The notes under the pieces are model-generated. The model searched no databases, was not told the DNA's origin, and was given only the letters and a program-made list of their open reading frames with translations. DNA of 64,000 nt from Fratercula arctica (taxonomy: Eukaryota; Chordata; Aves; Charadriiformes; Alcidae). The translations under genes and the position numbers were made by a program. Of the stretch, positions 1 through 13,352 are shown piece after piece. The stretch is taken from NCBI GenBank assembly GCA_947846985.1, contig CANTUZ010000007.1:29702355-29766354 (forward strand), written 5' to 3'. Each line of letters opens with the position of its first letter. Position 1 is the first letter of the stretch.

Positions 1-172
1 CCCCAAAACTGAGCCCTGAGGGACACCACTGGCGACCGGCCGCCAAGAAGATTTCACCCCATTAATCACAAGTCTCTGGACATGGCCATCCAGACAGTTT
101 TTTTTACCTAGTGAAGAGTACACTTGTCTATGCCACGATTCGCCAGCTTCTCCAGGAGAATGCTGTGAGGGA
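1..172 (-). mobile_element. CR1 LINE fragment, middle of reverse-transcriptase domain, degenerate
   Basis: The minus strand carries broken pieces of CR1 reverse transcriptase: [10 protein letters not shown], then a stop and frame slips, then [21 protein letters not shown]. It continues past the left edge. At its high-coordinate end it abuts the 3' end of a second CR1 copy, with no 3' tail between them. Confidence 0.85.
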
Positions 173-636
173 CGTTTAGGTTGGGAAAGACCTTTAAGAT
201 CATTGAGTCCAACCATTAACCTAGCACTGCCAAGTCCCCCACTAAACTATGTCCCTCAGCACCACATCTACACATGGCAACTCAACCACTTCCCTGGGCA
301 GCCTTTTCCAACGCTTGACAACCCTTTTGGTGAAGAAATTTTTCCTGATATCCATCCTAAACCTCCCCTGGTGTAACTTAAGGTCGTTTCCTCTTGTCCT
401 ATCACTTGTTACTTGGGAGAAGAGACCGACCCTCCCACCCCCCTCACTACACCCTCCTTTCAGGTAGTTGTAGAGAGTGAGGAGGTCTCCCCTCAGCCTC
501 CTTTTCTCCAGGCTGAACAACCCCAGCTCCCTCAGCTGCTCCTCATAAGACGTGTGCTCCAGACCCCTCACCAGCTTCGTTGCCCTTCTCTGGACACGTT
601 CCAGCACCTCAGCGTCTTTCTTGTAGTGAGAGGCAC
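173..636 (-). mobile_element. CR1 LINE, 5'-truncated 3' end with RT C-terminus
   Basis: The minus strand encodes [26 protein letters not shown] and [13 protein letters not shown], the standard CR1 reverse-transcriptase C-terminus. It ends with the CR1 3' text (GACTCAATGATCTTAAAGGT). The frame survives for about 120 codons with minor lesions. It is 5'-truncated, as usual for CR1, and cannot be autonomous. Confidence 0.93.
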
Positions 637-1446
637 AATTTTAACCTATAAAATTTTGCAGCTAAAATTAATACAGCAAAATAGGATGGAAGAAACCAGT
701 AGCAGAGACCACCACACTGATTTCAAGGCATGTGAAGAAACACATACATACAAAAATAATCTAGAGAAGGGCACTGGGGGAAAAAGAGATAACTTATAAC
801 TATTCAATAATGAAAGAAAACTGGACATAATGAAAATGAACCTCCATTAACAGGATTTTCCAAGAGATCTTTTCTTTTTTTATATTAAATTTCAACTCAT
901 ACATCAAAGTGAGTGTGAACTCAACTGACTGGTTTGCTGCTAAAGAGCTGCAGATTGCTTCTGAATGAAGAAAACTGTGTGGGACTGCATTGCATTTTTA
1001 AAGGTTAGCAAGACACCTTCTGCTCTGATAGTGTTTGTTCTCATTTCATAGGGCTTTTTCTCTTGAGGTTTTATCCCCTTGTAGTTTTCTTACAGGGCAA
1101 AGCTGTGAACAAATATAATGCAATGCAATGTACAGTATCGCAAAGATGTCTTTATAGAACATAATTCTACTTCTTCGTTATTATATTTTTTCTTGGTTTT
1201 TTTATTCATACAATAAAAGCATATTATTTCTCCAAACCAGAAGAAAGCAAATGAGATGAAGCATCACATAACAACTGTACCTGTGATTTTCCATTAAAAT
1301 AAATTCAAGATGTGGCCTTGAAGAGATGAAAATTAACCAAATTATAAACAGTAATAATAGAAGTTCCTTTTTAAGGTTTACCAAAATGCAGCTAACAGAA
1401 GTAATTTTTTTTCCAAATTATCTTAATAGAAACTAGATTAAAATGT

Positions 1447-1504
1447 AGTTTGGGTTGTTGTTGTTTGGTTTTTTGGTGGTTTTTTTTTTTGGTTTTTTTT
1501 TTTC
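1447..1504. repeat. T/G-rich low-complexity tract
   Basis: GTTGTTGTTG, GGTGG and two T runs of 10 or more bases. It contains no other bases until CCTGCTCC. Confidence 0.8.
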
Positions 1505-4500
1505 CTGCTCCTTAAATCTTGCCTGTGAGTATCAGGACTGCTCAGAAAGGTTCAGCTTTGAAACTTCTCCAGTCTGAAAATGTATCCCAGTGTAAGAGCA
1601 GCTTTACCATACCGCTCTAACACAAGTAAACCCTGACATGAGAGGAGCTGCACACTTACGCTGAAAATATAATTCAGCTGTCAGATGCTAATTAGACTTT
1701 GAAATCCTTCTAGACATCACAATAAATGTGTTAGTTAATATCACATGGGACAGCAGTTTATGAGATTTGGGATGTCTATCTCTGGCAACAGTAAAAGAGC
1801 AATAAACTATTTTGATAAAAGGCAGAACTGTATTACAGTGGAGTTTAATTTCAGTTTTCCCACATCATATGGTTCTTTTCACCCCGCACAGTACTCCTTC
1901 CAGAGGAAGGATAAAGTGAAGTTAACACATCAAAATTCCTAGACTTTACTGAAAGCTGTGCAATGCAACAAGTTTCTTCTGCTTCAAAAGTTTCTGTAAC
2001 ATTTAAAGAGTTTCTAGATTTAATTTGGATAAAATCCTCCCCCTCAAAGTGTTCACTTCCCATCCTCCTGTCACCCTACTTCCAACTTCTGCTCCTACAC
2101 TTTTGCATAAAGATGTGACTGTTCTGCTCAGTCATCCAAAGGCTTCTGGGAAGAGTAAATAGGCAACTGAATACCGTATTCTCCATTTAGATCTCATCTC
2201 AGAATTATTATACTGACAAATGATCATTCTTAGTCCAGTTTTTCCAAAAGCAGACCTGATGACATAATCTAAGAGGACAGGAACTCTTTAAAACCATTAA
2301 CTCAATTTAGGCTTTGGTTAGTATTTATATGGCAAAATATCTAGTGTTTTCTGAAAACAAGCTCTCTATTGGACTGCTTCTCTCAAAATCTTTTGCTGCA
2401 AGTTACGAAGCAGTAGTTTAGGAATCTAGCTCAAGAAAACATTGACTCTGACTTCTCTTACAACATGACATGAACTTTATCTTGTAATGATGTGTTGCCA
2501 AAGAGACTTACTAAACTGACCAGTGCTTCATTGACTGAGGTCAATAATGACTACCATCAGAATGTAAAGTGAGAGGCATTTTCTTCAAAGGCTAGATGTT
2601 ATCAAAGGAAACAAAACCATGCATGCTGACAACTTTGCAAACAAGCAAGTGATTACACTATCCACACTGCCTGAAGACATTTCTCACTTTCTCCTCAGGC
2701 ACGGTGTCTGGATTATTGGAATGGACCAGCACACACTGCAGGTTGTCTGCTGGCAATATAGAGGCATGTGCTGATATACTAAATACATGTTCTCCAAAAC
2801 CCTTATTCTTTTTTTCTTTGTAAATGTACTGCTAATAAATTATATACCCAAATAAACAAACAGAACGAATCAACTTAAATCTTTATCAGTTTATGGCAAA
2901 GAGTAAAGGAGGTCAATCAGACATACAAAAATGATGTAATGAAGAGAAATTGCTTCAAAGGCAAAAGATACAATGACATAAACATAAAATGTTTATTTTA
3001 CAAAAATAAGGGAAAATATCAGAGAATGTGATTTCTCTTTACACATTAAAATTTACTAGTATTTCAAACAACTTCTAACAGCATACATGGAACAAGCACC
3101 CTAACATTTGAGACAATGGAGGTGAAAATATCTGAGCACAATACTTCTACTCACTTTGAAAACTCCTCTCTGCATTATCTATCATTTAATTACCTCAGCT
3201 CTTTCTGAGAGAACATACGCCTATAGTACTGAAGGTCATAGCTTCAAAATGTTCTCAGCTTTGTGAGCCCTAGTTTTTAAAATTATTTTTGCATTAGATT
3301 TCAGAAATCATCTTACTCAGCTTTAGGTATCTAAAAGCTACATGTTCATATAGTTTCCTCCTACAGTAAGTAGAGAAGAGACAGTTTTAGAGTGACTCAT
3401 TCCAGCTTATTCTACGTATTTGAGACAGCTATAGCAGATGATTCTCTAGGTGTATCTCTCTTCCTTCACCTCCTACAGAATAAATTAATTCCAACCTAAA
3501 TCCTTCATAAAAAAATATTTCTGCTACCTTTATAGTCATTCAAAACAGAAACTATTACCACTTGGAAGAAATCACTATGAGATTCTGGTGTGTCTTCAGC
3601 ATTGAGCATTACATAATAGGAAGTGAACAATGCGGCTTTACGTGCTCTGCTTAATCTCCCTCCCCAAGCTTGTGCTTGAGCCCACTGCCAGTTGAATATC
3701 TAGGCCTGATACAACATACTTACTGATCCAGGATGTCAGCCAATGTGTTCTAAATTTGCAAAAGAGAAATAAGTAAGTCAAAGATAGTAAAAAGAAAAGT
3801 AAAACATTACCTCATCACTTTTCAGCATTTCTCCTACTAAAATATGTACAAAATGTTCACTTGTATCAGCCTAAGGGAATCAGTATGATCATTGCCCCAG
3901 AGAGATCATACCTACACCTGAATATGGTCCACATACTTTACATACACATCATGCTGTACAACCAATGCAGTCGTGAATTAGAATCCTGTCTTTCATTAAG
4001 AAAACCCCATTCATCCTCAATGACACTCCAAATGGCAGGGCTATGAAATTCAGTTTTCTTTGATTTTCTCTTTCATTGACTTAGTAAAGAAGGGGCGTTC
4101 TATTTCCAACCATCTGTTTTTGGATATCCACTCAAAATTTTATTACAATGCGTCCTATCGATTCTCCTTTCCTTCTTACTATCCTCTTCTGGTTACAGCT
4201 GGTGTAGTGCTGACCTGTAAGGTTTTGCAGTTTGCCTCTGTCTCTATAACTCAACAGTAATTGGTTGATCCAGGTGTAACCATCTAAGCTGGATCAACCA
4301 GTCTCTGCCTTTCAAAAATAAAATTGCTATGAAGCTTTTCTGACCTTTTTTCTTTCTCTTCCAATCTCCAGCCATAGTATGGCTATGGGAAAAACAATTA
4401 CAAAAAAGAAAATCCATACAAAGCCCACAACCACACACAAGTCATGGAACAGAAACAGCATAAAACAATCCTCCACAATCCCTGTGGAATATTACAATAC

Positions 4501-6502
4501 ATTTACTTGTGAATTCCCACCACATAACACTTTTTTGACCAGTAGTGGAACATTCTGTTCCAGCTTCTCACTCCCTGTCCTGAATAACACCCTGAACAAA
4601 GTTGTGTTTTACTGCCAGGTAAAACCAGGAATAAACAGCAACCAATTAAACCATTAACCACAAATTAATAACACACTTTTGTCTTAAAACAAATTAAAAT
4701 ATGATAGTCATGAACTATTATATGAAATCAGCAAATGGCAACTTTTGGTTCATTGTACCCAATCTGATTTCTTTACTCACGGAACCTAGTACTTCTGAGG
4801 TGCATAAATTAGAAGTGAATAGTGAGATATTTTGTGATTTATTGCCAGAGGAAAAAGTAAGTCATTACATTGAAACCTGTCCAAATACTACGGAACTCCT
4901 TTGGAATAACAGGCTATACAGATTTACCCATAAGATTGTGACATCCATTGGTAAATTCCGATTTATTAATAGAATATTCTGTATTTGAATATGGAAATAC
5001 TGAGTCTAATTTTTAAATTATTTTTTGCATCAGAAGTGACTGAATTCAAGGTTCACATTTCAGCACACAGAGTACTAAATACCTCCATTTAACATAGATC
5101 TACATTCTTGACTTGCAGTCTTTAAACCTTCCTGATGGAAAATAAAGAGTAAGTGGCATTTTTCCTCAGGATTTTATCTTGATGAAAAGTCCTTTTTGCA
5201 GATATATTTGATATTCATTGTGTTCCTGTAACAGCCTCTGCATCTCAAATGTTATCAAACCTTGTCAGAATCTTTTCATCTTAATAATACAAAAGTAGAC
5301 TTTGCGTTCGCAATCCTATTTTGTTCAGATTATCAATAGGAAAGGTTTGATTGACATAGGGAAAGGAAAAACAATTCTGATTACATCTGAGAGTTTTTAT
5401 TTGGGCTGGTTTCACAAGGAGAAAAGGTTATCTATCTGTTAAGACATACGTCACTTTTTCTGTCCATTATATTTTATACAGACCATTGGACTATTATTTT
5501 CAGGAGTAAGTGTAGGCAGCCTTCAAGAAAGTTCTGCATTTGTGGCTTTGATGAACACCTTCAGTTTATCAAGCGGCCAGATTCTGTCTTTCACTTCATT
5601 TTCAAAGGGGACAACAGTGAACAAGTTACTCAGCCCCCCAAAACAAAAATGGCACGTGTTTGACCTTACCCAAATGAAGAACAAAGGATTTCAGAAAAAT
5701 ACTAAACAGTTGCCTTCTACTCTTTTTAATTTTATTTCCATGTGATATCCACTCTAATTATATCTAACTTTTGGAAGGTAATGATTCGTCAGTTCCTATA
5801 AAAATTTCCCATGCTCTTTAAACATGGTTTTTTTCCTGTTACAGAACAGATAAATGTCAATCAGTTGCATCCACTGAAAAAAATTGTAATTACTGTACTA
5901 TAATACTTCCCTGTATTATTGCAAACTATGCTCTGGGTTTGTGTATTGCTCAAAAATAACTTTAGTACAAACATATATAATGTAAAGACTAGTATCACTC
6001 CTAAGTAACAATCAATAATAGGATAAAGTTTCTGTTAGAGTTAATGTTTATATTTTGGACTTCATATCATTAATATTCAAAATAGTACACTGCTCTCTCT
6101 TAATACAGTTTTTCCTTTTCTTTGTTCTAAAATGTTAATTTTGAATCGTTTCAATGCAGGATTAGAACCCATGGAAATAAGTTTTAAAGACAAGATCAAA
6201 AGATGTCACTAGTCTAATCTTTTCAAATTGACTTGCAAGTCATAGAACATGATACAAGTGCCTGTCATATAAAACATTTTTGTTACCAAAAATTTCGATA
6301 CATGTAACATATATTTGCACTGGTCCTGTACCCAGCTCTGAATCATTTCAAAATATTATGCTGAATTTGAGGATTTAGCTTACTTCACACCTTCCATCAA
6401 ATGGCGAAAGAGCTGTAAAGAGGTACAGTGTGCACTTAAAAAAAAAAATACACTGTAGGCTACTGTGTAACATATTCTGCACTTGGGAAAAACCCTCAAG
6501 CA

Positions 6503-6550
6503 GTAAAAAAACCAACCAAACAAACAAAAAAAACACAAAACAAAAACACC
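6503..6550. repeat. A/C-rich low-complexity tract
   Basis: A nearly pure A and C sequence with CCAACCAAACAAAC and A runs. It is the complement type of the T/G tracts elsewhere. Confidence 0.8.
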
Positions 6551-9328
6551 AAATCACAAGGAAAAGAGGAAAGAAAAAGTTCCCATTTGCAGTTATTCAA
6601 GTTGTAATATCAGAGTTACCTTTTAAGTTATCTCAATGCTTCAAAATCTTCTTGACCTTTCAAACACAAACTTTTATCAAGACACATTTGGAAGCAAGAA
6701 CTGCATCCTTTTCCATGTTCGTGAAGCTTTCCTTAACAGAATTTAATTTCACCTCTTCTCCTGGATCCCCATAGTAACTCCACTGAAAGGGAGTAAATTA
6801 CTTTACATGAGCCATTAGTTATGTGTAAATACCAGGATTTGCAGGGCTTGATAATTATGTCACTTGTTACTTAATTTCTCTACCTATGAAATCTACTAAA
6901 GCCTGTAAAATATAGCACTCAATAGTAGATGGTCATGATCCAGGCAGCATACCTAGGAGTGTTTTTTTCCCTGCACATTTTCCCTGTGCAGACTTCACAA
7001 ATAGAGCTTTTATTTCATTTATAAGAAAGCCTTGCAATTAATTGAGTCATATCAATAGTATATTTCTTACCACAATGTAAAGAGTTGACTCAATTTCTCT
7101 TTTTTGGCTTTTTTACTTTTGCATTTTGAAGCTTTTACTCATGAGACTAAATTCTGTTTGCAACAATTCTTTTTTCATGGGATATACTTTCAGAGATATG
7201 TACACTGTTGCTTATTTGCTTCACTTTTCTATGCAGGTAAATGTGAAAAACAGTACATCATTACAAAGTGTAAATACCTTACGAATATACAGCTAGAATC
7301 TAAGTCAATATTGAGCCAGGCTACACACTATCCTATTTATATAAAGCTCACTAAATAATCTTAGCTGTCCACTGAAGAAAACCTTCTCTGAGGATCTCCA
7401 GATACTATGAAGTGCTGAGTAGGTTTCTCCATTCATCCATCTCCATCCATCCTATGACCTTCTTTTCATCTGGTACAAAGGTATTGCATGGGGACCACGC
7501 TGGACTAACATAGCCAAGGAAATACAAAGAGAATATAAAACCAGCTTTGGATTTATTCCTTCCCTTTGCCTTCCCTGACCAGCTCCTCAATAGATTTGGG
7601 TGTTCAGTGTCATTTAGCTCTGAGTTTTAGCATTTTCCTCTCTCCTTCATTTTAGATACAGGGACACACTTTTACGGATGAAATTCACTTTGAATTATAC
7701 GTAGTGGAAAAATTAACAAAATATATCCTTTAAGTTTTGGCAGGAAACACATCTCAGGGGTTTTGAGGAAAACATTTTACTCCTTCATCAGAAATTTTGA
7801 ACAGTAATTTTGGAGTTTCAATGAAAAGAAATAAGAGGAAAACAGCATATTTAAAAGAAAAAAAAAATGTTTAAAGTTAATTTCATTGTGACAAAAAAAA
7901 ATGTTTGAAAAACATTCAGTTAGAGACAGCCATTCAACTACAGAAGCATAAAAAATGATCCACAATCACAAAAAGGGCATCAACAATATGAATTGTATCC
8001 TGCAACAAAATCATAAAAAATACTTGGTTTTGTCAGCTTTATATTTTTCCTATTCAAATATAAATTAAATGTCTAATATAATTTTAAAATTTAATGCTTC
8101 CCCCCTTTTAAAAACTAAATATGCTTATTCCTAAAGGGACTTTATATGACACAGGGAAGAGTTTTAACATAGAACATACTAACTTTCTTTGAGGTATCCT
8201 CTATTTTGCCTCTGAGAAAGAGCAAACCTTTAAAACTTTTGGTGTGTAAAAATGGATTGTGCATGTTGATTTTTGTTTGTGGTACATGTACAGATATCAC
8301 TCAAGTAGTGAATGCCTTCTGAAAATAAAGCTCCAAAGGGGCTATATTTTTTTCCATGATAAAATTTTAGATTCTCCCATCTGTCTCAAGAAGAATGATG
8401 TTCTTCATGAGTAAGATTATAGCAGTTCATTCTGTGAAATTCCACAGTTATCATACCCTCATGTGAATTTAATAAAGCTTAGCCTTAGCTGCTCTTGAAC
8501 AGCAGCCAAGCATTTGATTTGTTCTATTTCATTTTATTCATTTATATGCATCTTGCTACCATCTGGAATCATAAAAACAAACAGTTCAAGCAGTTAATGT
8601 GTTAAAAAGAGGCAATGAAATAATAAAATACTCTCTGCCAATCCCCCCACCCCATTTACTCTGTTTCTTTCATATCTATTTCAGAACTCATGTTGCTATT
8701 TCCTAATTCCAAAAAGACTTTCTGTAAGAGGATTGTCAGGACAGATGTTGGAACCCTTACACAACTGAGCACTTGCTGTCTTATCCATGTTCAGTGTTTC
8801 AAAGCCAAAATACTGTAACTAATAAATCATGCTTGGTAGCTGAAAGTGAACAGATAATTGCACCATTGTATATCTTGTACACAGAAAACATCAAAAGAAT
8901 ATTTTTCCCTCCAATTACATTTTCTTTTTTTAATTGCTATTGACAGCATTATTCTGTCATTTCTGTCTGCTTTTAATATCCAACCTTCATAATAAGTTTC
9001 CAAGAAGGTTTGATTCACTCATTCCTTTGTGAGTAAAACAATCATGACTATGTCCACTTATCAGTGTTTTCATTAGTAGAATGAGACAGAATTCAAATGA
9101 AAACTCACAATATATTTATAAAATAAAGACAAATACATAAATTGATGAGCCATACAAGCAAGCAGAAAACAGCATGCTTTTGGGTTCTACCCTGAGAAGG
9201 CATATGAATAGATATATTTAAAATACTTACATCTATAAGTAAATTGAATTAATTTGGATACTTATGCACATAAGTAGCGGATCCATAAAAACAATTAAGA
9301 TTCTGATTTCCACTGAAACACCTACATA

Positions 9329-9425
9329 TACTTGAGGATCCAGAAATAGTCAACATTTGTACTGACATAGGAACATATTAATCTCAGAATTCTGAGAGGA
9401 TCCCAGAGGATGCGAGGATCCCAGA
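9329..9425. repeat. Clustered GAGGATCC-type words
   Basis: GAGGATCCAGAAATAG near 9333 is followed by GAGGATCCCAGAG and GAGGATCCCAGAAACAG near 9397 and 9414. This looks like a small decayed direct-repeat cluster. Confidence 0.55.
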
Positions 9426-10199
9426 AACAGTCTGAATAGAAAAAAGTACTTTCTTGAAAATATTGACATGGCAAAGAGCCAAACTCTCCCAAATACGCTT
9501 GGTTTTCAGCACTATTTTAAAATTAATTTGTGTGAATATTCACAGATTCTGTATCAGCAATAATATGGAGCAACATAAAAGAAATAATGTGATGATGCAA
9601 CGTACTACCATAAGCATTAAAACAAAAAGAGTGCAAAAGTCATGAAGACTGAAAAAGATGAAGACATGTTTTGTGAAGCATGATGAGACAGCTGAAGACT
9701 GTTCAATATCAAGAAGTGAAGAGGAAGATGGAGACACAGACAAAAGTAAGGCTGTGAGCAAGGAAAGAACTATCCTGCAGCTTCCTCATGTGAAGTGGTT
9801 CAGTTTTCTCATTCAAAATGAAGCGATTTTCAACGTAGGAAGGAAGGAATGAAGAAAGACCACCTGAACACATGAAGGCCTCACTAGAGCTGAATGGAAA
9901 TTTTCACCTTGTCCTCTCATGACTTTTTCAACTGGGAAGTCAGGGAACAAGCTTCTTGTTTGACAGTTCACAATACCATCACTCTAAATACAATCCATAT
10001 ATGCTGTCTGGGATACAATGCACAACTTTGTCACAGAGACAAAGAGGTCTGACTGAAAAAGTGAATGACTGATCTGCTTTAATGACTTCTGATCAAAACA
10101 GACTTTGCTGGATTTTCTCTAAGGACCCAAAAAAGGTTTCACTCAAGCACTTTATGTCAATCTGTAAAGTATATACATGGCCTTTCAATAGAAATTAAA

Positions 10200-10437
10200 C
10201 ACAACAAGGGAAATTCCAATTAAGACAAACTTTTCACCATGGAGGTTGTAAAACAGGAACTAGTGTTTCAGAAAGGTTTTGGAACCTCCACCCGTAGAGA
10301 TACTCAGAAGTCAACTGAACGAGGTGCAGAGCAAACTGATCTAAATTTAGGTAGTCTAGTTTGAGCACCATGATTGGACTAGGTGACCTCCACAGGTCCC
10401 TCTGGACCCGAGGTATTCCATGATCTGTAATCTTTAA
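10200..10437 (+). mobile_element. Very old CR1 LINE 3' fragment
   Basis: The plus strand follows the CR1 3' region loosely: GGGAAATTCC, then a GGTTGTAAAACAGGAAC-type stretch, GGACTAGGTGACCTCCACAGG, TCCCTCTGGACC and ATTCCATGATCTG. It is highly diverged, with no open frame of CR1 type left in the sense strand. Confidence 0.75.
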
Positions 10438-12625
10438 GAACTCTGATATAATAAACAGATGTATATTCTGTGACTCACCAACATATACTAAATGGTTATA
10501 ATATACCATCCAAGGAGATTTATTCATCTGATATTAATTCCTTTGGTTATCATCACAGTGCCTTTGTCAAAAGTCAAGTTGACATAATACCAAGTGCAAG
10601 AACTTAGGTATGTCTGGACTGTTACACAAAAAAACCACCATAGTTTCAATATGTTAATGTAGACAATCGTAAACCCTCTAATAGAGACCAGAAAACACGA
10701 ATCTCATGGTGTTAGACCGTATAAGTATTCTTTTAAACCATGAAAGAAGAAGATAAAATTTGATGAACAGGATATGAAGTAACTTGAGTTAGGAAGTTGG
10801 CCAAAGGAATAATACATAGAAGGGGTCTTACAATAAACCTGATGAACAAAGGGAACTGAATCAGCAAAGATCACTTAACAGGTGTTACTTCACAACTTCG
10901 GCCATACAGCAGCCAAAGAACATTACTACCTTCTCAAAATGTACTCATCATGTACTTAGAAGTTATTATCTTTGAAGGAATCCTTAAGCCTAATATTTTC
11001 AAAATTAGTCGGTGTGACAATTGCCCCATGTGTAAGTAAACACCAATCTGTTTATCTATTTTTTTAATTACTCACAATGTCATTTTACTAGATTAAAATA
11101 AACAACTTTGGGCCATTAAAAAATGAGTTTGGCTATGCTCCTAAACAGCAAGAAGTATCTTAGACTCCCCCCTTATAAAAAAAAAAAAATAGCATTTGTA
11201 AAGTATTAGAAAATTTCCTTCTTTTTGTGTGTGTATCTATGTATAGGTTTCTACAGCCCCATAATACATAAAATAAGAGTGAAAAAGGTAAATGTTTAGT
11301 GTGAAGAACAAAGATCCACATAGAAGCTATTATCTTACTTCAATGTGTCTAACAGGACATACTTCTGAAAAGCATTAGATACCTGCATTTGGAAGAGTAG
11401 CTTACTGCTATTTGGGGGGAGGAAAAAAGGATTTTCTTGTAAGGTTTCTGGTAAATCCATTGTTCCCACTCAGTTCTAAAAAATATTATAGACCAAGCTG
11501 ACTCAGCATGGACTGTTGAACAGTGAATATAACAATGCTGATCACTGCTGCTAATAACAATATCAGACATAGCTTTACAAGTGGCAGCAGCTCTTAGTTG
11601 CAGCTCTCACTGAGTTCTGAGTTTAACACAAATTGGGAAAAACATTTCTTCTACAAATCATAGTGGTTTTGGCTTCTAACTTTGAAATCAATACCAATCA
11701 AAATCTCAGCAGGCTGTAGAAGTTACTGCCTCCTTTCTGCTAAGCTTGAAAACATCATCCAATGTTTTCCTCCTCTCTAGAAGTTTTGTTTACAAATATG
11801 CTTATTCAAAATAGAAAAGCACTTTCCCATATCCAGTTTGATTCATTGGTATGTCTGCTACAGATAGTTTCATATTTACCTCCCAAAAACCAGAAGCTTT
11901 TGAAAACAGAAGACAGAAAGTAGAAAATGCTTATGCTTTCATAGTATGTGTTTTCCTGAATATTTCCAATTACTCAAATACTCTAAAAGTTCAAAGGAAA
12001 GGAGGTTCCAAATTCCATTCACCTGTTTGAAGTACTTATGTCTGTGGGTCATTTGCTTATCTGAAACACACATCCACTAGTGTCTGGATAAGACCAGAAT
12101 TTGTCCCCTGTTGTTTTCCTCAGAGGAAAGAAGGTGAGGAGAGGAGGAGAGTATCAGACCATCAATGGTTTAGATATAGATCTAGGAAAAGTATTTTTGT
12201 GGTGGAAAGTCTATGATTGGAGTCTTTCAGATCCACATTAGTCAGTGTGTCTATATGCCTGCAACTTGTTTGCTATTGATGCACGCAGCTAAAAGGGAAG
12301 TCTTTGTACTGCCTACACAGTAAGGAGGAAATTCTTCTGAGGAGAGGTCTTAGACTCAAATTTCTGGTGATCATATCAAGAACAAAGACAATGTCATAGC
12401 CCAGAAGGAAACAGAGAACATAAGCAGAGGGCAGTTCATCCATCTGACAGCCGTGGATACCCTCTTTTAGCAGAGAAACAATGAAAGCTATGTTGAGAAA
12501 ACAGACAAGAATTCAGCTCGTAATTCTTAGCTGCAATTCAGTAATAGGAAATCAAACCTTGTATCTTTGATATAAACATTCAATTTTTTATTGGAAGTTA
12601 TTTGAGCTTTAATGAACACCTTCCA

Positions 12626-12675
12626 TAAAAAAAACCAAAAACAAACACACAAAAAAAAAACAAACAAAAAACCCC
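12626..12675. repeat. A/C-rich low-complexity tract
   Basis: A runs with CC, CAAACACAC and CAAACAAAA units. Confidence 0.8.
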
Positions 12676-13270
12676 ATAGTAAATACAAATGAATAAAACC
12701 TATTTAGAAGATTGCAGAAAGTCAGTGGCAACCCTGAAAAATTCCTGATAACACACTTAATATCTATCTGAATCAATATAAATAAATGAATTTGATTTAC
12801 ATTTGTCTATTTATGAAATAAGCAGAGGCTGACAACTTGGAGGAAATACAGAAACATCATTATCATGAAATTTTCAGTGACAAGACTTAAGAGAATGAGT
12901 CTTTATAAAAGAAAAAATAGTATTTTAGGATAGTGGGAGACAGTATTGGAATAAGTAAAAGTGAAATAGTGAAAGAAGTGAAATTCAAAACTGTACTTAC
13001 CATATTGCACCCCTACCTCCAAGTTATCAAGAGTCACTTTCTAATATAGTGAAAACCCAGTACACTCTCAGAAGGCAAGGCAGACCTTTCCAGATCTCAA
13101 AATATCGTGGTAAAAGTGAAAACCTTAGTGCTTGGCTATCTTTCATAGCAAGATATATTGGGTACTGAGATAGGCACGTATCTACAGTTATATTCTGTGT
13201 AATATATACTGCCTATAAAATTTGCTAATTGAATATGTGATAAATGCATATATACACCCTTATGCTTTCT

Positions 13271-13352
13271 TTATACACACATGCACAGAAAATACATACA
13301 TACACACACAGAGATACATATATATAAGCACTATATATATCTCTCTCTCTCT
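13271..13352. repeat. Mixed CA, TA and CT microsatellite tract
   Basis: TACACACA, ACATACATACACACACA, ATATATA and finally CTCTCTCTCTCT lie in a row. Confidence 0.85.

Larger units (their letters stand above)
637..10199. other. Intronic AT-rich DNA, no gene recognised
   Basis: Apart from the listed low-complexity tracts I see no protein-like frame, RNA gene or clear transposon. Open frames of 60-128 codons have no recognisable motifs and ordinary AT-rich composition. Confidence 0.6.

Noticed and set aside
6430..6774. 114-codon frame with lysine- and asparagine-rich start
   Set aside because: Its start lies in an A/C-rich low-complexity tract and the rest has no similarity to known families.
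13271..13352. Repeated units considered as a possible CRISPR-like array
   Set aside because: It is a simple-sequence microsatellite with no spacer-repeat architecture, in a vertebrate genome.
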